DNA of 64,000 nt from Mycolicibacterium sp. (lineage in GTDB: Bacteria > Actinomycetota > Actinomycetes > Mycobacteriales > Mycobacteriaceae). The notes beneath the pieces are model-generated. The model ran no database searches, was not told the DNA's origin, and worked only from the letters and a program-made list of their open reading frames with translations. The stretch is from the NCBI GenBank assembly GCA_020637165.1, contig JACJWN010000003.1, positions 310,001 through 374,000 on the forward strand, written 5' to 3'. Below, one piece after another: positions 57,727 to 64,000 of this stretch; the stretch's first letter is position 1, and every line of letters starts with the position of its first letter. Both the position numbers and the translations under genes were made by a program.

Positions 57727-57971
57727 CGTCGGGTCTCCATCTCCGTCGAGTCGACCCGTCCGTGCCGTGAGCATTCGGCCCACCAACCGTCCGGACGCAC
57801 CTGCACCACCATCCGCCGGCCGCATCGGGCGCAGAACCGGGGTGGCTCCAGGCCCAGCCGCGCGGTCGCGGGGATCTCGGCACCCACGGCGCTTTCGGCG
57901 CCGGTGTAAACGTCGTAGACGCCCGCACCCACCGGATCGGGCAGTTGTCGGCGCATCGCTGCTCGGTGCAT
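57723..57971 (-). CDS. bsaP: Biotin synthase auxiliary protein (Rv1590-like)
   Basis: 82 residues, [20 protein letters not shown]. It has a CxxC zinc- or iron-type motif (FCARCGRRM) and a later Cys/His ([10 protein letters not shown]). It sits 2 bases after the bioB stop, so the two are cotranscribed. As I recall, the mycobacterial homologue BsaP was reported to be needed for biotin synthase activity. The start could also be the ATG at 57956. Confidence 0.8.
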   Translation of the reverse strand: MHRAAMRRQLPDPVGAGVYDVYTGAESAVGAEIPATARLGLEPPRFCARCGRRMVVQVRPDGWWAECSRHGRVDSTEMETRR

Positions 57972-57973
57972 TC

Positions 57974-58993
57974 CTACAGGGTGGCGTTGAGGGCCTTGAT
58001 CGGCATCTGCAGGCCCTCGAGCAGTTCCAGATCGGCCTCGGCGGGCCGCCCCAGGGTGGTCAGGTAGTTGCCGACGATCACCGCGTTGATCCCGCCCAGA
58101 ATGCCGCGCTCGGCACCGAGATCCCCGAGGGTGATCTCCCGACCACCGGCGAAGCGCAACATGGTCCGCGGCAGGGCCAACCGGAAGGCCGCGACCGCCT
58201 TGAGGGCCTCGGCGGCCGGCATCACCTCAAGATCGCCGAACGGGGTGCCCGGACGGGGGTTGAGGAAGTTCAGCGGCACCTCGTGGGGGTCGAGTTCGGC
58301 GAGATCGGCGGCGAACTCGGCGCGCTGCTCCAGCGTCTCCCCCATACCGAGGATCCCGCCGCAGCACACCTCCATACCCGCATCGCGCACCATCCGCAGC
58401 GTCTCCCAGCGTTCCTCCCAGGTGTGGGTGGTCACCACCTCGGGGAAGAACGAACGCGCGGTCTCCAGGTTGTGGTTATAGCGGTGCACACCCATCGCCG
58501 CGAGCCGCTCCACCTGCTCGGAGCTGAGCATGCCCAGCGAGCAGGCGATGTGGATCTCCACCTCGTCGCGGATCGCCTCGATGCCCGCGGCGACCTGGGC
58601 CAGCAGCCGCTCGTCGGGGCCTCGTACTGCGGCAACGATGCAGAACTCCGTGGCGCCGGTCTTCGCGGTCTGCTTGGCCGCCTCAACCAGGCTCGGGATG
58701 TCGAGCCACGCGCTACGTACCGGGGAGGCGAACAGCCCGGACTGGGCGCAGAAGTGGCAGTCCTCCGGGCACCCGCCGGTCTTGAGGCTGATGATGCCCT
58801 CGACCTCGACCTCCGGGCCGCACCAGCGCATGCGGACCTCGTGGGCCAGGGCGAGCAGTTCCTCGAGCCTGTCGTCGGAGAGTTTCAGAACCTCGAGCAC
58901 CTGCTCGCGGGAAAGTCCCTGCCCGCGCTCGAGCACCTGTTCGCGGGCCTGCGCGAGGATGTCCGGCAGAGTCGGGTGGGCTGGCTGGTTCAC
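57974..58993 (-). CDS. bioB: Biotin synthase
   Basis: Radical SAM enzyme inserting sulfur into dethiobiotin. 339 residues from GTG 58993. The 4Fe-4S CxxxCxxC is in [14 protein letters not shown]. Second-cluster ligands lie in [37 protein letters not shown] and the Arg in [13 protein letters not shown]. The frame open upstream to 59737 is spurious. It ends next to bsaP. Confidence 0.97.
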   Translation of the reverse strand: MNQPAHPTLPDILAQAREQVLERGQGLSREQVLEVLKLSDDRLEELLALAHEVRMRWCGPEVEVEGIISLKTGGCPEDCHFCAQSGLFASPVRSAWLDIPSLVEAAKQTAKTGATEFCIVAAVRGPDERLLAQVAAGIEAIRDEVEIHIACSLGMLSSEQVERLAAMGVHRYNHNLETARSFFPEVVTTHTWEERWETLRMVRDAGMEVCCGGILGMGETLEQRAEFAADLAELDPHEVPLNFLNPRPGTPFGDLEVMPAAEALKAVAAFRLALPRTMLRFAGGREITLGDLGAERGILGGINAVIVGNYLTTLGRPAEADLELLEGLQMPIKALNATL

Positions 58994-59003
58994 GCAGGAA
59001 AGG

Positions 59004-59543
59004 TTAGCCCACCAGCAGATGGTCGACGCGCGCGTCCGGGTCCCAGCGGCGCAGACCGGTGACCTCAGCCGTGATATTCCGAGCCTTGGCGGCAGCCATC
59101 CGGTTGACAACGGCCAGCGCCGGACCGATCTCGGCCTCGCCGAACCGCCGCCCCAGGGTGGCGTGTGGCGTCCAGCGCCCGGGTCGGCTGTGCTCGTAGG
59201 GGTCTCCGGCCAGATGCGGCAGACACCGCCGGTAGACGGCCTCGTGCAGGTCCAGCAGCTCCGCCGACGGCACGATGAGCCGAGCCAGCGTCTGGCGCGG
59301 GCCGCCGAACACCAGCGGCGCCCCGATGACGCAACCGAACGGGAACCGCGCGCGCAGCCCCCGCAGCGCGTCGTCGACCTCCGGGCCGATAGACCGCGCC
59401 GCCAGCAGGGTGATGTGCGGACGGTTCGTCGGCGACGTGACATGCGCCTGGCTCGGCAGGCCGGCTTCGTCGAGGGCGCCCCAGAGTGAGCGGATCGCCG
59501 CGTCGCTGCGGGCGTCGAGAAGCAGTTCGACGGAGTGCGCCAT
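59004..59543 (-). CDS. 2H phosphoesterase / 2'-5' RNA ligase-like protein
   Basis: 179 residues. The two HxT motifs of the family are [11 protein letters not shown] (about residue 42) and [11 protein letters not shown] (about residue 126). Substrates may be cyclic phosphodiesters or RNA ends. It sits in the bio cluster between bioD and bioB, with 10 bases to bioB and one to bioD, so coexpression is likely, although its link to biotin is unclear. Confidence 0.82.
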   Translation of the reverse strand: MAHSVELLLDARSDAAIRSLWGALDEAGLPSQAHVTSPTNRPHITLLAARSIGPEVDDALRGLRARFPFGCVIGAPLVFGGPRQTLARLIVPSAELLDLHEAVYRRCLPHLAGDPYEHSRPGRWTPHATLGRRFGEAEIGPALAVVNRMAAAKARNITAEVTGLRRWDPDARVDHLLVG

Positions 59544-59544
59544 C

Positions 59545-60222
59545 TCAGGCCAGACCCTTGACCCAGTCCGGGTCGAACACCCGGCGGCTCATCTGCGCGA
59601 AGGCCGTCGCCGACAGCGCGCCCGACCCGGCCGGCAGCACCGCGCGAACCGGTCCCAGCCGGGCCAGCGCCACCCGGTTGTGGGTTTCCGCCCCGCCAGG
59701 CAGCTCGGGCCAGGAGCCGATGACCAGACCCGCACACGAAAGCCCTTTGCCCTCAAGGGCTTCCAGCGTCAATGCGGTGTGGTTCAGGGTGCCCAGCCCG
59801 GCGTCGCACACCACCAGCACCGGCGCGGTGAGTTCGACGGCCAAATCACGCAGCGTGACCCCGGAGTCGGCGAGTTCCACCAGCAGTCCTCCCGCCCCCT
59901 CCACCAGGGTCAGGCCGCCGTCGCGGTCCGCGCCGGTGATCGACGCGAGAATCTCACCAGCCGCGGGTAGTCGACGTCCCTCCTCCTCTGCGGCCGCGGC
60001 CGGGGCCAGCGGTTCGCGGTAGCGGGCCACTGAGACCAGTTCGGTCACCGAGGCCAGCCGCGCCACCTCGGCGAGGTCGTCGTCACCGTCCCCGGCGCCG
60101 GTCTGGACCGGCTTGCACACCGAAACCCCAATCCCGACGGCACGGGCGGCGGCGGCCAGCGCCGCGGTCGCCACGGTCTTGCCGACGCCGGTTCCGGTGC
60201 CGGTCACGAAGACGACGGTCAT
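59545..60222 (-). CDS. bioD: Dethiobiotin synthetase
   Basis: Closes the ureido ring of dethiobiotin using ATP and CO2. 225 residues, ATG overlapping the bioF stop (ATGA). P-loop [20 protein letters not shown], substrate Lys in [16 protein letters not shown] and [15 protein letters not shown]. Typical of Rv1570. Confidence 0.96.
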   Translation of the reverse strand: MTVVFVTGTGTGVGKTVATAALAAAARAVGIGVSVCKPVQTGAGDGDDDLAEVARLASVTELVSVARYREPLAPAAAAEEEGRRLPAAGEILASITGADRDGGLTLVEGAGGLLVELADSGVTLRDLAVELTAPVLVVCDAGLGTLNHTALTLEALEGKGLSCAGLVIGSWPELPGGAETHNRVALARLGPVRAVLPAGSGALSATAFAQMSRRVFDPDWVKGLA

Positions 60223-61370
60223 CGGCGGTGCGATGCGAGCACGGTGGTCAGTACCCGCCGGGCCAGCTCCATCTCATTGTCGGTCAGCGATGCCCGCGCG
60301 GTCAGCCTCAGCCGCGAGGTTCCCGCCGGAACCGTCGGGGGCCGGAAACAGCCCACCCGAACCCCGGAACGCAGGCAGTCCTCGGCGGCGGCCACCGCCG
60401 ATTCCGGATCGCCAAGGATGACTGACACCACGGCCGACTGCGGCGGCTCGGGCACACCGCACACCTCGGCCAGGGTGCGGGCGTGGTCCCGGACCGCGTC
60501 CACCCGCCAGGGTTCGTCGGCCAGGATCCGCAGGGCGGCCGCCGCAGCGCCGACGGACGCCGGCGCCAGCCCGGTATCGAAGATGAACGGGCGCGCGGAG
60601 TCGATGAGGTGGTCGCGGACGGCCTCCGCACCGAGCACCGCCCCGCCCTGACTGCCCAGCGCCTTTGACAGTGTCGTCGTCACGATGACGTCCGCCGACC
60701 CGGCAAGCCCGGCCTCTTCCAACAGACCCCGGCCCCCGGTGCCGCGAACCCCGAGGCCGTGCGCCTCGTCGACGAGCAGCAGGGCCCGGTGGGCGCGGCA
60801 GACCTCGTGCAGCTCCCGAAGCGGGGCCAGTGCACCGTCGGTGCTGAACACCGAGTCGGTGACCACTAGCGCACGCCCCTCTTCGCGGGCGGCCAAGGCC
60901 GCCCCGACCGCGGCGACATCCCGGTGCGGGGCGACCACCACCCGGGCTCTCGACAACCGGCAGGCGTCCACCAGGGAGGCGTGCGCGGCGGCGTCGGAGA
61001 CCACCAGTGATCCCGGGCCCGAAAGGCTGACCAGCGCACCGAGGTTGGCGGTGTAGCCGGAGGAGAACAACAGGGCGGCCGGCGCTCCGACGAACTCCGC
61101 GAGTGCGCACTCGAATTCCTCGTGCAATTCGGTGTTGCCGGTCACCAACCGTGAGCCGGTCGAACCGGCACCCCAGGTGCGCAGGGCGCGCACCCCGGCA
61201 TCGATGACCTCGGGATGCTGCGACAGACCCAGATAATCGTTGGAGGCCAGATCGACCTCACACCCCCCCGGGGCACGGGAGCGCAGCGAGCGGCGCAGCC
61301 CGGCCTGCCTGCGCCGGCGCTCGACATCGTCGAGCCAGTCCAGCGGCGAAGTGTCGGTTTCCGGCGTCAT
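60219..61370 (-). CDS. bioF: 8-amino-7-oxononanoate synthase
   Basis: PLP enzyme joining pimeloyl thioester and alanine. 383 residues, ATG start. Motifs: [59 protein letters not shown], and Lys in [18 protein letters not shown]. Eight bases after bioA. Secure. Confidence 0.96.
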   Translation of the reverse strand: MTPETDTSPLDWLDDVERRRRQAGLRRSLRSRAPGGCEVDLASNDYLGLSQHPEVIDAGVRALRTWGAGSTGSRLVTGNTELHEEFECALAEFVGAPAALLFSSGYTANLGALVSLSGPGSLVVSDAAAHASLVDACRLSRARVVVAPHRDVAAVGAALAAREEGRALVVTDSVFSTDGALAPLRELHEVCRAHRALLLVDEAHGLGVRGTGGRGLLEEAGLAGSADVIVTTTLSKALGSQGGAVLGAEAVRDHLIDSARPFIFDTGLAPASVGAAAAALRILADEPWRVDAVRDHARTLAEVCGVPEPPQSAVVSVILGDPESAVAAAEDCLRSGVRVGCFRPPTVPAGTSRLRLTARASLTDNEMELARRVLTTVLASHRR

Positions 61371-61377
61371 TTGGCTT

Positions 61378-62670
61378 CTAGCCTAGGGCGCGGGCGACGG
61401 CGACCATGGCGGCGGTGATCTGCTCGATCTCCGCCGGTGTGCAGATGAAGGGCGGCATCGCGTAGATCAGGTTGCGGAACGGACGCAACCACACCCCGTG
61501 GTCCAAGGCCACCGAGGTGGCGGACCGGAGGTCCACCGGCCGGCGTGTCTCGATCACGCCGATCGCGCCGCGCACCCGGACATCGGCGACCGACGGCAGC
61601 GATCGTGCCGGTTCCAGGCCGGCCGTGAGGCCTTCGTTGATAGCGGCGACCCGCGACTTCCAGTCCTGCCGCAGCAGCAGTTCAACCGAGGCCACCCCCA
61701 CCGCGCAGGCCAGCGCATTGGCCATGAACGTCGGACCGTGCATGAGCGCACCGGCCTGGCCCGCGCTGATCTCCTCGGCGATCCGCCGTGTGCACAGGGT
61801 GGCCGCCAGGGTGATGTAGCCCCCCGTGAGTGCCTTGCCGACGCACATGATGTCCGGGGCGACACCGGCATGGTCTGCGGCGAACAGTTCCCCGGTGCGG
61901 CCGAAGCCGGTCGCGATCTCGTCGAAGATCAGCAGCACATCGTTGCGGTCGCAGACGGCTCGCAGATCGGCCAGATAGCGGGGATCGTGGAACCGCATGC
62001 CGCCGGCACCCTGGACCAGCGGCTCGATGATCACCGCCGCCAGGTCGTCGGCGTTGGCGCGCAGTTGGTCCTCGAACGCCGCGATGTAGCGCGGGTCGTA
62101 CTCGGTGGGCACCGGCGGTGCGAACACCTGCTCGGCCAGCACGTCACGCCACAGCGAGTGCATTCCGCCCTCGGGGTCACAGACGCTCATCGTGGTGAAG
62201 GTGTCGCCGTGGTAACCGCCGCGCCAGGTCATAAGGCGGCGTTTCCCGAACCGTCCGTTGCTGCGCCAGTACTGCAGCGCCATCTTGACCGCGACCTCGA
62301 CGCCGACCGACCCGGAGTCGGAGAAGAAGACCGTATCCAGGCCTGCCGGGGTGATGTCGACCAGCAGTTGTGCCAGCCGGGCCGCGGGCTCGTGGGTCAG
62401 GCCGCCGAACATGACGTGATTCATCACCCGCAGCTGCCGGTTCAGGGCCGCGTCCAGTACGGGGTGGCCGTGACCGTGGACCGCGGTCCACCACGAGGCC
62501 ATCGCGTCGAGCACTCGAATCTCGGCCCCGTCGCGAACCAGCGTCAGCCAGGCGCCGGTGGCACCAACCGCCACCAGGGGCTGGATCGCCTCGGCCCCGA
62601 CGGTGCTGTACGGGTGCCAGATATGGGCGGCGTCGATGGCGCTGATCTGCTGCGGAGTCAACGCCGGCAC
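61378..62670 (-). CDS. bioA: Adenosylmethionine-8-amino-7-oxononanoate aminotransferase
   Basis: Uses S-adenosylmethionine as amino donor to make diaminopelargonate. About 430 residues from GTG 62670 (MPALTPQQISAIDAAHIWHP), which lines up with the M. tuberculosis N-terminus. PLP Lys in IMCVGKALTGGYITLA; also LDAMASWWTAVHGHGHPVLD, RRLMTWRGGYHGDTFTTMSV, LLIFDEIATGFGRTG and GVWLRPFRNLIYAMPPF. The ribosome site is weak. First gene of bioAFD, divergent from the acyltransferase over 85 bases; no operator could be assigned there. Confidence 0.95.
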   Translation of the reverse strand: MPALTPQQISAIDAAHIWHPYSTVGAEAIQPLVAVGATGAWLTLVRDGAEIRVLDAMASWWTAVHGHGHPVLDAALNRQLRVMNHVMFGGLTHEPAARLAQLLVDITPAGLDTVFFSDSGSVGVEVAVKMALQYWRSNGRFGKRRLMTWRGGYHGDTFTTMSVCDPEGGMHSLWRDVLAEQVFAPPVPTEYDPRYIAAFEDQLRANADDLAAVIIEPLVQGAGGMRFHDPRYLADLRAVCDRNDVLLIFDEIATGFGRTGELFAADHAGVAPDIMCVGKALTGGYITLAATLCTRRIAEEISAGQAGALMHGPTFMANALACAVGVASVELLLRQDWKSRVAAINEGLTAGLEPARSLPSVADVRVRGAIGVIETRRPVDLRSATSVALDHGVWLRPFRNLIYAMPPFICTPAEIEQITAAMVAVARALG

Positions 62671-62755
62671 GATGTGCAGCCTAGCCGCGCGGGGGTAGCG
62701 CCGAATCGCGGCGGGAAATCGGTAGGTCACGGAATTGGTAGATTGACGGGCGATC

Positions 62756-64000
62756 ATGGCCACCCTCACCCTGACCCGGCCGGCGAAACCGCCCGCCCCG
62801 GGTCCGACCCGCCTCGGACCGGTAGCACCGGACCGTGCTGCGTCGTATCGCCATGATCTGGACGGTCTGCGCGGCATCGCGATCGCCCTGGTGGCGATAT
62901 TCCACGTCTGGTTCGGTCGGGTGTCCGGCGGCGTCGACGTGTTCCTCGCACTGTCGGGCTTCTTCTTCGGCAGTTCCCTGCTGCGCACCGCACTGCGGCC
63001 GGGGGCATCGCTGTCGCCGTGGCCGCATGTCAAACGGCTGGCCCGGCGGCTGTTACCGGCGCTGGTGACGGTCCTGGCCGCCGCGGCGGTGCTGACCGTT
63101 TTGATTCAGCCGCAGACCCGGTGGGAGTCCTTCGCCAACCAGTGCCTGGCCAGTCTGGGCTACTACCAGAACTGGGAACTGTCGGCCACGGCGTCGGACT
63201 ACCTGCGCGCCGGTGAGACCGTCTCGCCGTTGCAGCACATCTGGTCGATGTCGGTGCAGGGTCAGTTCTACATCTCGTTCCTGCTGCTCATTCTGGGATT
63301 CACCGCCGCCTTCCGGCGGCTGGGCAGCCGACGGCTGCGCACCGCCTTCATCGCACTGCTGACCGTTCTCACGGTGGCCTCGTTCGTCTACGCGATCATC
63401 GCCCATCAGACCGACCAGGTCAGCGCCTACTACAACAGCTTCGCCCGGGCCTGGGAGCTGCTGCTGGGCGTTCTGGTGGGCGCGCTGGTGCCCTATATCG
63501 GCTGGCCGATGTGGCTGCGCTCCCTGCTGGCCGGTGTGGGCCTGGCGGCCATCCTGTCCTGCGGGGCGCTCATCGACGGCGTCAAGCAGTTCCCGGGACC
63601 GTGGGCGCTGGTGCCGGTCGGCGCCGCGGCGCTGCTCATCCTGGCCGGGGCCAACCGCGGAGCCCGGCCGTCCACACGGGACCGCCTCCCGGCGCCCAAT
63701 CGGCTGCTGGCCAGCAAACCGCTGGTGAAGCTCGGCGCCATGGCCTACTCGCTGTACCTGTGGCACTGGCCCCTGCTGATCTTCTGGCTCGCCTACACCG
63801 GCGGTGAGCGCGCCCAGTTCCTCGACGGCCTGGCGATTCTGCTGATTTCGGGAGTGCTGGCCTACCTGACCATGCGCTTCATCGAGGAGCCGCTGCGCTA
63901 CCGGCGTTCGTCGGCCGCCGACGTCGCGAAGCCCACAGTGCCGGTGCGCAAGCGACTAGCCCGCCCGGCCGCCGTCGGCGGCACCGCCATCGCACTGCTC
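62756..64000 (+). CDS. Acyltransferase-3 family membrane protein, N-terminal part
   Basis: 415 residues to the window edge, with no stop. The acyltransferase-3 fold is clear: DLDGLRGIAIALVAIFHVWF, then GVDVFLALSGFFFGSSLL, PLQHIWSMSVQGQFYISFLL and, near the end, MAYSLYLWHWPLLIFWL. About ten membrane helices. Members carry O-acetyl or acyl transfer to cell-wall or lipid sugars, often with a C-terminal SGNH domain, which would lie outside the window. In M. tuberculosis the similar Rv1565c is near bioA. ATG 62756. Confidence 0.9.
   Translation, partial: MATLTLTRPAKPPAPGPTRLGPVAPDRAASYRHDLDGLRGIAIALVAIFHVWFGRVSGGVDVFLALSGFFFGSSLLRTALRPGASLSPWPHVKRLARRLLPALVTVLAAAAVLTVLIQPQTRWESFANQCLASLGYYQNWELSATASDYLRAGETVSPLQHIWSMSVQGQFYISFLLLILGFTAAFRRLGSRRLRTAFIALLTVLTVASFVYAIIAHQTDQVSAYYNSFARAWELLLGVLVGALVPYIGWPMWLRSLLAGVGLAAILSCGALIDGVKQFPGPWALVPVGAAALLILAGANRGARPSTRDRLPAPNRLLASKPLVKLGAMAYSLYLWHWPLLIFWLAYTGGERAQFLDGLAILLISGVLAYLTMRFIEEPLRYRRSSAADVAKPTVPVRKRLARPAAVGGTAIALL

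Noticed and set aside
62671..62755. BioQ/BirA-type operator before bioA
   Set aside because: Only weak 4-base inverted repeats could be seen; not enough to call a site.

Overview
The window is chromosomal DNA from a fast-growing-type mycobacterium (Mycolicibacterium-like). It is GC rich, with many GTG starts and GTGA/ATGA overlaps. Gene order closely follows M. tuberculosis Rv1565c-Rv1632, as I recall it: coaE-rpsA-polA, the liv-type ABC operon, pdtaR, a class III cyclase, tesB-pyk-lgt-trp, the his operon, nadABC and the bio cluster. No species can be named from sequence alone.

Layout. Positions 1-9005: coaE (partial), rpsA, a PrsW-like protease, polA, a DUF35/thiolase-like pair, a DUF167 protein and a ferritin-like di-iron protein. 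9024-15368: a branched-chain amino acid ABC transporter (livF-G-M-H, coupled by overlaps) with two tandem substrate-binding lipoproteins. 15505-16146: pdtaR. 16237-16310: a tRNA gene with a Leu (CAA) anticodon.

16264-25391 is an integrated element of about 9.1 kb, bounded by a 53-bp direct repeat of the tRNA 3' half. It carries a tyrosine integrase, a divergent XRE repressor/excisionase switch, three small coupled genes, a primase-helicase, an iteron-like array of seven CGACACTT octamers, two small zinc-ribbon genes, an HK97-type major capsid protein, a zinc-finger protein that might be a small terminase, and a WhiB-type regulator. It has no portal, large terminase, tail or lysis genes. This makes it a candidate phage satellite of the M. 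tuberculosis phiRv1/phiRv2 type, and it is the most interesting part of the window.

25392-37299: two small secreted proteins, an SRPBCC protein, an Rv1625c-like adenylate cyclase, a polar amino acid ABC transporter, an HdeD-like protein, a DUF4190 protein, tesB, pyruvate kinase, two small membrane proteins and lgt with a long acidic repeat tail. 37296-42421: the trp cluster (trpE, Trp-associated membrane protein, trpC, trpB, trpA). 42943-49447: hisD-C-B-H-priA-impA-F-I; PriA probably also supplies the missing TrpF step. 49543-51421: a LysE exporter, an SDR and a Ddn-like protein. 51482-55688: nadA-B-C divergent from nrtR across a near-ideal NrtR palindrome. 55807-64000: a lipase, a DUF2567 protein, bsaP, bioB, a 2H phosphoesterase, bioD, bioF, bioA and the start of an acyltransferase.

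Apart from the element, the window is housekeeping metabolism. No rRNA, CRISPR array or insertion sequence was seen. The longest stretch without a gene is about 260 bases (24187-24450), and it holds two hairpins.
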